From JAJCYL01 sp965206015 (GTDB lineage Bacteria; Bacteroidota; Bacteroidia; Cytophagales; Cyclobacteriaceae), in assembly GCA_965206015.1 (NCBI GenBank), contig CBDBIW010000002.1:186001-250000 (forward strand): a DNA stretch of 64,000 nt. The letters run 5' to 3'. Below the pieces are notes generated by a model that saw only the letters and a program-made list of their open reading frames with translations, searched no databases and was not told the DNA's origin. A program made the position numbers and the translations under genes. Below, piece by piece: positions 28,160-37,760 of the stretch (positions are counted from its first letter, which is position 1; each line of letters starts with the position of its first letter).

Positions 28160-28624
28160 TTATTCTTTATAGTACCTGGACCAATTGGTGATGGCTATGG
28201 CTTTCAATTTATCCTCATCCTTGTTCCATTCTTTCAGCGTGTTATTAAAAAAGAAATTGTAAAACAGGTTTAATTTTCCATCAACAATCTTAAAAGTTTC
28301 GGGATCGATCTTAACCTTGTCACCAGTCACGCTCATCGCATAAGCGCACCAGCCGCCATATGCTGGTTCATACATTCCCGGATTTGCCTTGAATGTTTCC
28401 ATGTTTTTGGTCGACATAAATCGATAGGGTACACCTTTAAATTCATACTGGTATTCTTTTTTACCTTCAATCGCTTTTTTTTGCGTGAAGTAAGCCACAG
28501 GATCATATCCCTGGATTGCGAATTCTTCTTCCAAATTGAAATGTTCAGTTCTCATGCTGTTTTGAGCTGAGAGAGCTGAACATGAAAATAGAAAGAGAAT
28601 TAAGGTTAAGGCTTTCATGTGCAT
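28160..28624 (-). CDS. YHS-domain exported protein, copy 1
   Basis: A 154-residue protein with a signal peptide (cleavage around ALSA-QN near residue 20) and a YHS domain: AIQGYDPVAYFTQKKAIEG, then PAYGGWCAYAMSVTG. This domain is often linked to metal-containing or redox proteins; a periplasmic role is likely. Two ATGs (28624 and 28618) are equally usable. A paralogue with the same layout lies at 41316-41807. It is transcribed alone, divergent from the Nramp-like gene. Confidence 0.85.
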   Translation of the reverse strand: MHMKALTLILFLFSCSALSAQNSMRTEHFNLEEEFAIQGYDPVAYFTQKKAIEGKKEYQYEFKGVPYRFMSTKNMETFKANPGMYEPAYGGWCAYAMSVTGDKVKIDPETFKIVDGKLNLFYNFFFNNTLKEWNKDEDKLKAIAITNWSRYYKE

Positions 28625-28777
28625 GAAATTACATTTTTAGAGGTCACATGACATTCCGATGATGTTATATTTATTTTCAGTTAGTACCTGATCGCTCGAT
28701 TTCAATAAGTTGAAATTAAACGGCAAAATTAATTTCCCGGCTACATAGAAATATATAATATAGATTGAATTGTCCAT

Positions 28778-30049
28778 ATGACTACATATTTGAATAACTT
28801 CAGATGCAAAATCGTACAACAACTACTGATACTGAAATTTTTAAAACAATTAGGACCCGGAATCCTTTTTGCCAGCACCTGTATCGGTGTATCACATTTG
28901 GTTCAATCAACACGAGCTGGAGCTTTATTTGGTTTTGAGCTTGTATTATTTGTTGTGTTAGCCAATTTATTCAAATATCCTTTTTTTGAATACGGTACCA
29001 GATTTGCAGCTGCCACTGGTAAGAGTATTCTGGTTGGCTACTATAAAGAGGCTCGTTGGATGTTGATGCTTTATCTACTACTGAGTGTGGCGACAATGTT
29101 TACTGTTACAGCCGGAGTGACAATAGTCGCAGCCGGAATGTTAGGTAACATACTCTCAATTGATTTGGGAATTCCAGCATTGGCAGCAATTGTCATGCTG
29201 TTATGTTTTGCAGCTTTATTTAGCGGTCAATATGCTACTCTTGAAGTCATTATAAAAGTCATCGCAGGTTTATTGGTTGTTTCAACATTGGCAGCTTTTT
29301 TTCTTGCAGTATTTAATTTTCCTGCACCCAAAGTGAGTTTAATCAATTTTGATTTACTCTTCGAGAATAAGAGCTTCATTTTCATAATTGCCCTCATGGG
29401 ATGGATGCCCTCCGCTTTGGATCTTGCCTCATGGAATAGCATATGGACGGTGGAAAAGATGAAAATTGATCCAGCACTATCATTCAAGAATCACATGGGT
29501 GATTTTAATTTTGGGTACCTAATTACAACAGTTTTGGCATTTTGTTTTTTGACAATGGGAGCGATGTTGCTAGATGATAAAGGTGTGGAACTATCTGACA
29601 ATAGCGTTGCTTTCGCTAATCAATTGACGGGTATGTACACTACAACCATTGGAGATTGGGTGTTTGTTATCATCGCTTTATCAGCATTTAGTGCCATGTT
29701 CAGTACAACTCTGACGGTTTTAGATGGCTATCCGAGGATCATTCAGGAGACTGTAAATTTATTGAGTGGACGTCAGTACAAATTATATCGACCAATAATG
29801 GTTCTTATCATGATTATCGGTTGGGGTGTAATCGTTTATTTTGCGAAAAGCCTGTCGACGTTGATTGATTTGGCAACCGCTATTTCTTTTGTTATAGCTC
29901 CAGTAATAGCCATTATCAATTTCAAAGTGGTCATTGGCACTCAGGTAGCAGATGCGTTCAAACCGAGGCCCTGGCTGCGAGTCTTATCCTATGCTGGAAT
30001 AGTGTTCTTATTGGGTTTTGCTGTTGTATATCTCGTTACTCGTTTTTGA
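28778..30049 (+). CDS. Nramp-related transporter lacking canonical metal motifs
   Basis: A 423-residue, 11-12 helix membrane protein of the Nramp (SLC11) fold. In TM1 the usual DPGN is replaced by ASTCIGVSHL, and in TM6 the usual MPH is replaced by WMPSALDLASWNS. The Asp, Asn and His that bind Mn or Fe in true Nramp are therefore missing, and the substrate may be another cation or a non-metal. It is the first of three co-oriented genes. The ATG at 28778 includes about 20 polar residues before TM1. Confidence 0.75.
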   Translation: MTTYLNNFRCKIVQQLLILKFLKQLGPGILFASTCIGVSHLVQSTRAGALFGFELVLFVVLANLFKYPFFEYGTRFAAATGKSILVGYYKEARWMLMLYLLLSVATMFTVTAGVTIVAAGMLGNILSIDLGIPALAAIVMLLCFAALFSGQYATLEVIIKVIAGLLVVSTLAAFFLAVFNFPAPKVSLINFDLLFENKSFIFIIALMGWMPSALDLASWNSIWTVEKMKIDPALSFKNHMGDFNFGYLITTVLAFCFLTMGAMLLDDKGVELSDNSVAFANQLTGMYTTTIGDWVFVIIALSAFSAMFSTTLTVLDGYPRIIQETVNLLSGRQYKLYRPIMVLIMIIGWGVIVYFAKSLSTLIDLATAISFVIAPVIAIINFKVVIGTQVADAFKPRPWLRVLSYAGIVFLLGFAVVYLVTRF

Positions 30050-30121
30050 TATGGATCTCATACTAATTCCTTACTTCCTGCTACCAGAGGCTTTTTCTAT
30101 TTCATTGAATTTTGACTTTGA

Positions 30122-31009
30122 ATGAAGTGGATTGGAATGTGGCTTGCCCTATTATGGGCATCTAGACTTGAGGCGCAAACCCAACAGGAATGGGCCGACA
30201 ATGTGAATTGGGATGGAATATCACATTGGTCCGAGTACTTGATTTTCTCCCCAAAATTCTCCGGGCCCAATGCCATGCCGGTTCCGGAAGTTTCAAACGG
30301 AAATGTTGACTATCAATCGTATTTAAGAATTGGTGGCCAGTATCACACAAGATCCGGTGATCATACAGGAAACTTAACTTTATATGCTGGTCACACTTTT
30401 CTAAAGAACAGGATTTCTATAGATGTGTTTATGGTTCCTTTGGAGCTTTACAAGCTGTCAGATGCGAGAAAGGTGGAACGCAATGTCTATTTCGAAAATT
30501 TTGATCAAAATACTGCCATAGGGGACCTCTACATCAATACAAACATTCAAATTCTAAATGAAGCGCAGAATAAGATTGATATGGCTACCAGGACTGGAAT
30601 AAAGACTGCAAGTTCTGGCTTGGATAATCCAGCGAGGTTTATTGATTCCCCGGGTTACTATTTTGATGCATCGGTAGGTAAATCCTTTACAAGTGAGAAG
30701 ATTAAGTATCGCCCTTATGGAATGTTGGGATTCTTTGCCTGGCAAACTAACGATGAAAGTTTACGACAAAACGATGCGCTGCTATACGGTGTAGGAGTCG
30801 ATATCACATCCAATAAGTGGGAATTGAGCCAAACCTTCAGGGGCTATTCAGGTTACCATGAAATTGGAGATAAACCAATAGTTCTTAAAACGTCGATAAA
30901 GAAAGACCTTGGTAATCATCAACTGTCTTTGGATTATCAACATGGTCTGAGAGATTATCTATATCAAAGTATTGAACTAAGTTTTCAATTTGTTTTCAAA
31001 AAACTTTAG
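30122..31009 (+). CDS. Putative outer-membrane beta-barrel protein
   Basis: A 295-residue protein with a signal peptide (hydrophobic residues 4-16, cleavage near LEAQ). Alternating amphipathic strands and aromatic residues follow, ending with an aromatic-rich segment (IELSFQFVFKKL), all suggestive of a beta-barrel. I recognise no named family. It lies 72 bp after the Nramp-like gene and 74 bp before the DASS transporter on the same strand, so a shared transport task is an inference from position. Confidence 0.6.
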   Translation: MKWIGMWLALLWASRLEAQTQQEWADNVNWDGISHWSEYLIFSPKFSGPNAMPVPEVSNGNVDYQSYLRIGGQYHTRSGDHTGNLTLYAGHTFLKNRISIDVFMVPLELYKLSDARKVERNVYFENFDQNTAIGDLYINTNIQILNEAQNKIDMATRTGIKTASSGLDNPARFIDSPGYYFDASVGKSFTSEKIKYRPYGMLGFFAWQTNDESLRQNDALLYGVGVDITSNKWELSQTFRGYSGYHEIGDKPIVLKTSIKKDLGNHQLSLDYQHGLRDYLYQSIELSFQFVFKKL

Positions 31010-31083
31010 TCGGTATACCTCTGAAAGCGTTGTCGTTTGTTATATGAAGGAGATATGATAGTTTACTGCAAATAAATTATTAG

Positions 31084-32553
31084 GTGCAGAAAAACATTGT
31101 TATAGCCTTAGGCCCGTTGGCTTTTGTAGCCATATTGCTTATTCCGTCCTTAGGAGGGATGAGCGATACTGCTCAGGCCGCCCTGGCCTCAACCGTGTGG
31201 ATTGCGATTTGGTGGGTTACTGAGGCCATTCCCGTGCCAGTCACTTCTTTATTGCCGATGGTTCTATACCCCCTCACAGGAGTAATGACCATCAAAGAGA
31301 GTGCTGAGCCATATTCTAACCCGTTAATTTACATTTTCATTGGTGGCTTCATATTGGCTTTAGCTATGGAGAAGTGGAATCTCCATCGTCGAATTGCATT
31401 AAATATTATTAACCTAGTTGGGACCAATATGCGTCAGTTGGTTTTAGGTTTTATCCTGGCGACCGGATTTCTATCCATGTGGATATCTAATACAGCGACG
31501 ACCGTAATGATGCTCCCTATAGCGTTATCGATCGCAACACAGTTCAAAACTTTCCAGGAGAAATCAGATAAACAGATACCTGGAGCCGATGTTTTTCCGT
31601 TGGCCTTAATCTTATCACTACCGTACGCAGCATCCATTGGTGGTATGGCTACTCTTGTGGGGACTCCAACCAATCTGATCTTCATTGATAGCGTTGAGCG
31701 GATTTACGACACTTCCATACCATTTGCTGAGTGGATGGCAGTAGGCTTCCCTATCGCTGTTGTACTGTCGTTTGTTACATGGTTTCATTTAACTGGAGTT
31801 GCTTTCAAATTGAGCAATGAAACTGTACCAGGTAGTAAGGCTATCATAGAATCAGAATTAGTACAACTGGGACCCATGAGAAAAGAGGAGAAATGGGTAA
31901 TGGCTGTTTTCGGTGCAGTTGCATTTAGTTGGATTGCCAGGAGCTATATCATTTCACCTTTCTTTCCTGCAGTTAACGATACTATAATTGTCCTTGTTGG
32001 TTCAGCTCTGTTATTCATTATTCCTTCGTCCAATCGAGCAGAAAAACTAATGAATTGGGAAACAGCACTTAAATTACCATGGGGAGTGCTTTTGCTATTT
32101 GGAGGGGCTTTTTCGGTCGCTGCTGCATTTGCGGAATCTGGTTTAACCGCCTGGGTTGGTAACCAACTGGGACTGCTTGGCAGTATTCCGTTTTGGTTGG
32201 CACTACTAATCATTGTAACTGTGGCTAATTTCTTAACAGAGATTACCCAAAATATGGCTACGTGCACCTTGATGATGCCCATCATGGCTGCTCTTGCAGG
32301 TGTAATTGGTGTCCATCCTTTTCCACTGATGGCAGCCACATGCATTGCATCTTCTTGTGCTTTTATGTTACCAGTTGCCACCGCTCCGAATGCTGTGGTT
32401 TTTGGTTCCGGCTATCTTAGGATGAAAGATATGGTCAGAGCCGGATTCATGCTAAATATCCTATCAATAATAGTGATCGTATTCGTTATTTATTTCTTAC
32501 TCCCAGCAATTTGGGGAATAGATATGATGAATTTCCCAGAGGAGATGAAATAG
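31084..32553 (+). CDS. DASS-family (SLC13) sodium/anion symporter
   Basis: A 489-residue membrane protein of the divalent anion:Na+ symporter family. The two repeated sodium/substrate motifs are visible: MWISNTATTVMMLPIAL near residue 140 (SNT), and LVGTPTNLIF near 200. The second-half counterparts are ITQNMATCTLMMPI and LPVATAPNAVVFG. Substrates in the family are C4-dicarboxylates, citrate or sulfate. Translation must begin at the GTG 31084, because an in-frame TAG precedes it and the first helix starts within six residues. Confidence 0.9.
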   Translation: MQKNIVIALGPLAFVAILLIPSLGGMSDTAQAALASTVWIAIWWVTEAIPVPVTSLLPMVLYPLTGVMTIKESAEPYSNPLIYIFIGGFILALAMEKWNLHRRIALNIINLVGTNMRQLVLGFILATGFLSMWISNTATTVMMLPIALSIATQFKTFQEKSDKQIPGADVFPLALILSLPYAASIGGMATLVGTPTNLIFIDSVERIYDTSIPFAEWMAVGFPIAVVLSFVTWFHLTGVAFKLSNETVPGSKAIIESELVQLGPMRKEEKWVMAVFGAVAFSWIARSYIISPFFPAVNDTIIVLVGSALLFIIPSSNRAEKLMNWETALKLPWGVLLLFGGAFSVAAAFAESGLTAWVGNQLGLLGSIPFWLALLIIVTVANFLTEITQNMATCTLMMPIMAALAGVIGVHPFPLMAATCIASSCAFMLPVATAPNAVVFGSGYLRMKDMVRAGFMLNILSIIVIVFVIYFLLPAIWGIDMMNFPEEMK

Positions 32554-32985
32554 GTTAGAGCAATTCGTCACTTTTTAATGGAAGTTGGATGACTTTCCTC
32601 CAATATTTCGACTTACATTTTATTGTCGATTAATTTCTCAGCAGACTTTTTGGATTTGTGCGTAATACTTCCCCAAAAGTCAGACCACTACATTAGTTAG
32701 AAAAGAGGTTTAATTTTTAAAAAGAAGAAAGGAAATGTAAAAAGAAGTAGGTGAAAATTCAATGCAAGTATCAGAGCACAAAGTGAGTTATCAAGTCTGT
32801 GTGGGAGCAGTCTTTACAGCGCACCAAAAGGAGAGAATGAGCAAAATATCACCTTGATGAAATTACTCGCTAAGCCACCATCTGGACCATCCTGTGGGAA
32901 AGGGGTATTACAAAGGCAGGGTTTTCTTCCTTTACATAGTTACCCCCGAAATTGGGGTTCCTAGATTCTGGTGAATCCGGGAATG
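32554..32985. other. Intergenic stretch without a recognisable gene
   Basis: No convincing coding sequence on either strand. Around 32665-32700 the sequence CCCCAAAAGTCAGACCACTA followed by an A/T-rich run resembles the terminal sequence of some IS3-family elements, but no transposase accompanies it. No FecR-type anti-sigma gene follows the sigma factor gene here. Confidence 0.4.
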
Positions 32986-33555
32986 CTAAAGGTGGTCCCA
33001 GTAAGGGATAAGATGTTCTCTCAACTTTCGCAATGCTATCACCATTTGATTTTCGACAGTCTTGACGGAAATGCCTAATTCTTTTGCAATTTCTCTGTAA
33101 GTATGGCCATCTTCTCTGCTGAGTAAAAAAATTGCCTTGCATTTTTTTGGCAAGCTATCAATCGCATTATTGACCTTTTTACTCAACTCTTTAAAGGTCA
33201 ACTCCGATTCGATATTATTATATGTACTGGTAATCTCAAAGTTATCGATGTCTTCTTTAGCGTGGTCTTTTGGGAGTTGCAGCTTGAGGTAATTGATTGA
33301 TTTGTTTCTGACAGCTGTATAGAGATATGATTTAAAAGAGATTGTAATATTGATAACCTTTCGTTTTTCCCATAAGTAAATAAAGACATCCTGGACAATC
33401 TCTTCAGATACTTCATTACTGCGAACGTACCGAATGCAGAATCTACACAAATCTTTGTAATAGGAATAGAATAGTTTCTCGTAACTGCCATGATCTCCTT
33501 TTGCAAGTTGACTGAGGAGGTACTTTTCTTCATTATTTGAAAGGGTTGTAGTCAT
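32986..33555 (-). CDS. ECF sigma factor, Bacteroidota type
   Basis: A 189-residue RNA polymerase sigma-70 family protein of the ECF subgroup common in Bacteroidota. Region 2 has YKDLCRFCIRYVRSNEVSEE and IVQDVFIYLWEKR; region 4 has IDSLPKKCKAIFLLSREDG followed by the HTH YREIAKELGISVKTVENQM. The usual cognate FecR anti-sigma factor and SusC/SusD genes are not adjacent, making it an orphan. The ATG at 33555 is good. Confidence 0.92.
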   Translation of the reverse strand: MTTTLSNNEEKYLLSQLAKGDHGSYEKLFYSYYKDLCRFCIRYVRSNEVSEEIVQDVFIYLWEKRKVINITISFKSYLYTAVRNKSINYLKLQLPKDHAKEDIDNFEITSTYNNIESELTFKELSKKVNNAIDSLPKKCKAIFLLSREDGHTYREIAKELGISVKTVENQMVIALRKLREHLIPYWDHL

Positions 33556-33684
33556 TAATTAAGGGCGGATCGAGGGCTAAAGTATAAAAAGCTGTTTTTG
33601 GTAAGCAAGATGGACAACATTTTATCAATAGCTCGTACAAACTAGTGCCAAATATGACATTTACAGATAAAAATTTCAGAAAAC

Positions 33685-34794
33685 TTAAAGGTCTTGCCTT
33701 ATTGAAGGGATTATATCTTGAAATAGGAGGTTGAAAGCAATTTGTTCATTTGAATCAGGAGGAAAATTAGTGGCTGTAGTGACTACTACCATATTTTGAT
33801 GTGGAATCACAAAAATAAATTGCCCTCCGGTACCCCAACTAAAGAAAATATCATTCACTTCCAGATTTACCACTAAAGCACTAAAATCTGAGAATCTCCA
33901 CCAGCCGTAACCGAAGTCATGGGTAAAGGTAAATTGCGATTGTACTGCACCCATTTCGTCAACATACTCTCCAGTCACAATTTGGTTTCCAAACCAATTG
34001 CCTCTTTGCAGAGCGAGATAGCCAATTTTGGCCATACTCCTTGGCGTTATGGTGAGACCTCCACTAGCTATTGTTGTTCCAGAAGGATCTTCTGCCCCAG
34101 AAGGATTGGTGCCCCAATTGGATTCAATATCCATTGGAGCAAATATGTTCTCCTCAACAAATTCAGCTAATGGTTTTCCTGTATTTTCTCTAATGATTCT
34201 GGAGAATATCATGGCAGCTCCGCTGCTGTAAGCAAACCTTCCGCCAGGAACGGCTTCCATTACTTCTTGTAATGCAAAATTTGCCCAGTCAAACTCTTGG
34301 GTCATTCTGTTCGCTGAATTTTGGGGATCACCAGATGGCCTCAGAAGCTCGTTCCAGGCAATACCCGTTCGCATAGATATAAGATGTTCGAAAGTGATTT
34401 GAGCACGCAATGGATCATCAAAAGGAGTCTGGTCATCTAAGAGATCCTTAATGGGCGTATCTATGGCGGGTATAAAATTTTGATCTAATGCGATTCCCGC
34501 AGCGATTGAAGAAATTGCAACAGTGGATCCGGAAATGTCAACCATGAAATTTCTATCTGTGCTACTGTAATAATTTTCGAAAATGAGTTTGTCATCCTTT
34601 ACAATAATAAGACTCTTAATGAACCCATAAATGCCATCTTTAATTTTATTATCTCCCAATATGAGCCTTGACTCATCCATACCCACTTCACTTGGCTGAG
34701 CCAACTCCCATGGAGATTCTGGAATTGTTGGTTCGTCCTGAAAATCGCAGGCGAACGCAGTCGTTAAAAACAGAAAGACTATAAGCTTATTCAT
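33685..34794 (-). CDS. Class C beta-lactamase-fold lipoprotein lacking the SxxK motif
   Basis: A 369-residue lipoprotein (lipobox LTTAFAC, Cys at about residue 16) with the serine-hydrolase/beta-lactamase fold. The Tyr motif is present as FAYSSGAAM, and a WGTGGQFIF segment occupies the third motif. At the expected active site it reads DISGSTVAISS, so ungapped alignment to typical DIRSxSKS segments puts Gly in place of the nucleophilic Ser and Val in place of the Lys. No SxxK exists nearby. It may be a binding protein rather than an enzyme. The start ATG overlaps the upstream gene's TAA by eight bases. Confidence 0.75.
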   Translation of the reverse strand: MNKLIVFLFLTTAFACDFQDEPTIPESPWELAQPSEVGMDESRLILGDNKIKDGIYGFIKSLIIVKDDKLIFENYYSSTDRNFMVDISGSTVAISSIAAGIALDQNFIPAIDTPIKDLLDDQTPFDDPLRAQITFEHLISMRTGIAWNELLRPSGDPQNSANRMTQEFDWANFALQEVMEAVPGGRFAYSSGAAMIFSRIIRENTGKPLAEFVEENIFAPMDIESNWGTNPSGAEDPSGTTIASGGLTITPRSMAKIGYLALQRGNWFGNQIVTGEYVDEMGAVQSQFTFTHDFGYGWWRFSDFSALVVNLEVNDIFFSWGTGGQFIFVIPHQNMVVVTTATNFPPDSNEQIAFNLLFQDIIPSIRQDL

Positions 34795-36091
34795 CTTTTG
34801 ATTTATTAAACCGTCCAATCTTAAGCATCGCAGATAGATTAAAAGTGCTCAGCTCAGAACTGCTTAATTTAGTCATATTTAATCCCTGAACTAATTTATA
34901 ACCTATTGACAGGTTCAGAATTCCTATTTGGTGTAGTTTATAGTCCAATCCCAACTTGGGATTAAAGACAAAAAAGTTATCTGAATCCAATACCTCTGTT
35001 GTCTCTTCGGTGCTCCATGCCGCCTCTCCAACCCCCACCTTAGTTTCGACAAGTAAAGTAAAATTCCCTTTTTGTAAAAGTGGGTAGGCTCCAAAAAGGC
35101 CAGTGTAGGTATAATCCAGATTGAATGAATTCGGGAAAATAAGATTTTCAGCAAAGCTCCCTCCATATTTCTGAATATAAGCCCCGACTTGCCACTTGTT
35201 TCTAATAATAACTCCTATTGCAACTCCATAGTTGATTGAGGAAGAGCTTTTGGCTGACGTTTCAACAAGTGGAGCCACGTAAATGCCAACTCCCCACTTA
35301 TCTAATAATGTCACTTTCGGAATGGTATCCACCTCCAGTGCGTAGAGAGTACTATCACTTAGCTTAAAAGACTTCTGCGTGTTTGCAGTATCCGACTCAA
35401 ATGCTGATTTGGTTAGAAAATGATTTTCTCTTATTTCCATTTCCTCATTCCCAATTGCCATTTTCAGGTCAATAAAAGCAATCTCTTTTGCAGAATCATT
35501 CCCTACCAGGGCTATCTGATCCCATCTCCTGGCTATTTTTAAGATATTCCCTTCGTATTCGTTTGACAGATAAGTCCTTTCTGGCGATTCAATTTTCAGA
35601 ACTTTTTTGGTAAATTCTGGAGTGAAATAGGCTGATTTAAAGAAACCTGCACCGGATGCCTTTTTTAATTGAACCAGATCATCCTTTTTGATCTCATCAA
35701 CAAGCCATATGGGAGTCATATTCTGTTTGTTCACGACCTCGCCGCTACGAATTCCAACTTCCAAATCCAGGATCGCAAAATTTTTCATAATCCCGTAAGC
35801 AAGTGTGGCTTCCTTTTCGTTGATCTCAACAACCGTGAAAGGTGCTTTGTAAAATTGAGAGGACAAGTATATCTTTTCTGTGCTATAGGGTTTTAGATCA
35901 GGTCGAATGTTTTTAGCTGCCTCGTAAGTATAGTAGACAGAACGATAATTCCCTTCATTTGATGGCTCGTTGAGTTGTATCACATCTCCGACCTGATAAT
36001 CAACTGGTTCGTCATATTCCGGCGAAGAATAGTCTTGGGCGAAAACCAGTGAACTCAAGATGATTAAGAGAAGGGTTATGGTTGGTCTCAT
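34787..36091 (-). CDS. Exported protein, possible outer-membrane component (434 aa)
   Basis: It has a signal peptide (residues 1-18, ending VFAQ). The first half has repeated segments around VGDVIQLNEPSNEGNYRSVY and LVQLKKASGAGFFKSAYF, which look like two related modules. The second half (about 265-434) has alternating strands consistent with a beta-barrel. I recognise no family. It is translationally coupled to the lipoprotein gene downstream, so the two are probably an envelope pair. Confidence 0.6.
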   Translation of the reverse strand: MRPTITLLLIILSSLVFAQDYSSPEYDEPVDYQVGDVIQLNEPSNEGNYRSVYYTYEAAKNIRPDLKPYSTEKIYLSSQFYKAPFTVVEINEKEATLAYGIMKNFAILDLEVGIRSGEVVNKQNMTPIWLVDEIKKDDLVQLKKASGAGFFKSAYFTPEFTKKVLKIESPERTYLSNEYEGNILKIARRWDQIALVGNDSAKEIAFIDLKMAIGNEEMEIRENHFLTKSAFESDTANTQKSFKLSDSTLYALEVDTIPKVTLLDKWGVGIYVAPLVETSAKSSSSINYGVAIGVIIRNKWQVGAYIQKYGGSFAENLIFPNSFNLDYTYTGLFGAYPLLQKGNFTLLVETKVGVGEAAWSTEETTEVLDSDNFFVFNPKLGLDYKLHQIGILNLSIGYKLVQGLNMTKLSSSELSTFNLSAMLKIGRFNKSKDE

Positions 36092-36211
36092 GAAACTATA
36101 GTAAGTAACAACCTGAACAACTTATTCCCGAATGGAAATTCGTTGTTTGGATGCAGCCAGTAAATTTAGTTGATTAAAAGGCTTTTCCGATGGAATTATG
36201 GACCTATTGAT

Positions 36212-37057
36212 TTAATGAGTCTTGGACGGGTGAACAGTTGTGGAATGATTAAAAACGAAATAAGTACTTCTTGCAGGCAGTTCATCGTTTGAAATAATTA
36301 AGCTGTTGGACTCTATATATCGCACATCTGGCAAATAAGTGTTCAGGCTATCAGTCGATATATGAGGTCTCTTCTCAAGGAATGGACCTATCTCGCCCAA
36401 ATTACTAGGTGATTTGGGGTCAATTTCTAATTCAGGAATTCTGTAGTGCATTGGAATGATGACTTTTGGTTCAAGAAACTTGAAAGTTTCTGCATATGCT
36501 TCTGATGAAATAATGTGATAATCACCATCCATGGGTATCATAAGCACATCTACATCATTCAATTCATCAAAATTTTCCTGCGTAAGTGGTCCATTATCTC
36601 CCCAATGCGCAAATACGATACCATTTATGGCAATTTTCCATATCGTATTCATTTGACCAAATTCTTTTCCGTAAGGATCGGCATGTTTTCCGATTACACC
36701 GCTTATCTCAAAATCTCCAATTTTATATTCTTCCGGATTTTGATAAAAAGGGGTTTCCAGCATCCAATATGGTCGCATTCCTCTGAAAATACCTCCATCG
36801 TGGTCGTAATGAGGATGAGTGATAAATACAGCATCTACAGAAATATTTCCTTGAAAGCCATACCCCAACCAAACTTGGTCAGCATAGGGATCAATCATTA
36901 TCTCACTATCACCTGCCTTAAGAATAAAACAAGCATGGGCTATATACTCAATTGAAACAGCATTTTCAGCTAATTGAGCTTTAGTGGTTTCTTCTGACTT
37001 TTCGGTGCAACTGGTAAGGATGGTTATGGCAAAAATAGTGAGGATGCAGATTTTCAT
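36212..37057 (-). CDS. MBL-fold metallo-hydrolase, lipoprotein (UlaG-like)
   Basis: A 281-residue protein with a lipobox (TILTSC, Cys about 17). A metallo-beta-lactamase fold follows: VSIEYIAHACFILKAGDSEI, the metal motif THPHYDHDGG, then GKHADPYG, HWGDNG and IPMHYR. All ligands of the HxHxDH type are intact, unlike in its homologue at 56190-56924. The activity is unknown, but the fold resembles UlaG/ComA-like hydrolases. Being lipidated, it is anchored in the envelope. Confidence 0.85.
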   Translation of the reverse strand: MKICILTIFAITILTSCTEKSEETTKAQLAENAVSIEYIAHACFILKAGDSEIMIDPYADQVWLGYGFQGNISVDAVFITHPHYDHDGGIFRGMRPYWMLETPFYQNPEEYKIGDFEISGVIGKHADPYGKEFGQMNTIWKIAINGIVFAHWGDNGPLTQENFDELNDVDVLMIPMDGDYHIISSEAYAETFKFLEPKVIIPMHYRIPELEIDPKSPSNLGEIGPFLEKRPHISTDSLNTYLPDVRYIESNSLIISNDELPARSTYFVFNHSTTVHPSKTH

Positions 37058-37089
37058 GCTTATCTGTTTTGGGATTTGGATTGTGAAAT

Positions 37090-37647
37090 CTAATTACTTA
37101 CCCTTCCTGTTTTGCTATAAACTGATGCAGTTGCCACGCCTACGATAGCCCCCATTAAATGATATTCCCAGGAGACACCTGACTTTACTGGCAGAATACC
37201 ATAAAATAGACCTCCATAGAGTATGATAATTATCAGGGAGATGAAGAGTGATTTAAAGTCTTTGCGAAATATGCCGAAAGAAATTAGAAAAAATGCCAGG
37301 CCATAGATTAATCCACTGGCTCCAATATGGTAGGAAGACCTCCCGAAAATCCAGACGAGGATTCCAGGAAAAATGTAGCACTGAAAAAATACATAGCTGG
37401 CGATCTGATTATAAAAAAGGTAAAGTGTTGAGCCTAAAAATACCAGTGGGAATGTATTGGAGGCAAGATGAATGGCGTCGGCATGGACCATTGGCGCAGT
37501 TAGAACGCCAATAAGTCCTGTAATCTCACGCGGATAGATTCCCAGTATACCGAAGTCAAATGTGATGTGCATCTCAAAAGTGTAGACCAGCCACATTAAA
37601 AAAGTCAACCTTAGTGGAGGAACAATACTGTTGTTTGTTGAAGACAA
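37090..37647 (-). CDS. Rhomboid-family intramembrane serine protease
   Basis: A 185-residue, six-helix membrane protein. The catalytic dyad is present as GASGLIYG (Ser) and YHLMGAIVG (His), and HLASNTFPL gives the conserved HxxxN oxyanion motif. It is short for the family (a six-helix core without extra domain). The only upstream start in frame is a TTG at 37647; an in-frame stop lies just before, and the first ATG is inside the first helix. Confidence 0.8.
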   Translation of the reverse strand: MSSTNNSIVPPLRLTFLMWLVYTFEMHITFDFGILGIYPREITGLIGVLTAPMVHADAIHLASNTFPLVFLGSTLYLFYNQIASYVFFQCYIFPGILVWIFGRSSYHIGASGLIYGLAFFLISFGIFRKDFKSLFISLIIIILYGGLFYGILPVKSGVSWEYHLMGAIVGVATASVYSKTGRVSN

Positions 37648-37711
37648 CTTTAGAGAATTATTACGCGATTATGATGTTCGAAAGGAGTAAATGTAAGCTG
37701 AACACGGGCAT

Positions 37712-37734
37712 AAAAAAAGCCGGTTTTACCCGGC
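37712..37734 (-). terminator. Rho-independent terminator after the 37761-38255 gene
   Basis: On the minus strand GCCGG (37734-37730) pairs with CCGGC (37723-37719) around a six-base loop, followed by seven T (37718-37712). Confidence 0.85.
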
Positions 37735-37760
37735 CTTTGGATTGGTTGGTAAAGGGTTGT

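Noticed and set aside
32665..32700. IS3-like terminal sequence in the 32.6-32.9 kb gap
   Set aside because: Only about 30 bp of resemblance and no transposase; kept as a note rather than a called element.
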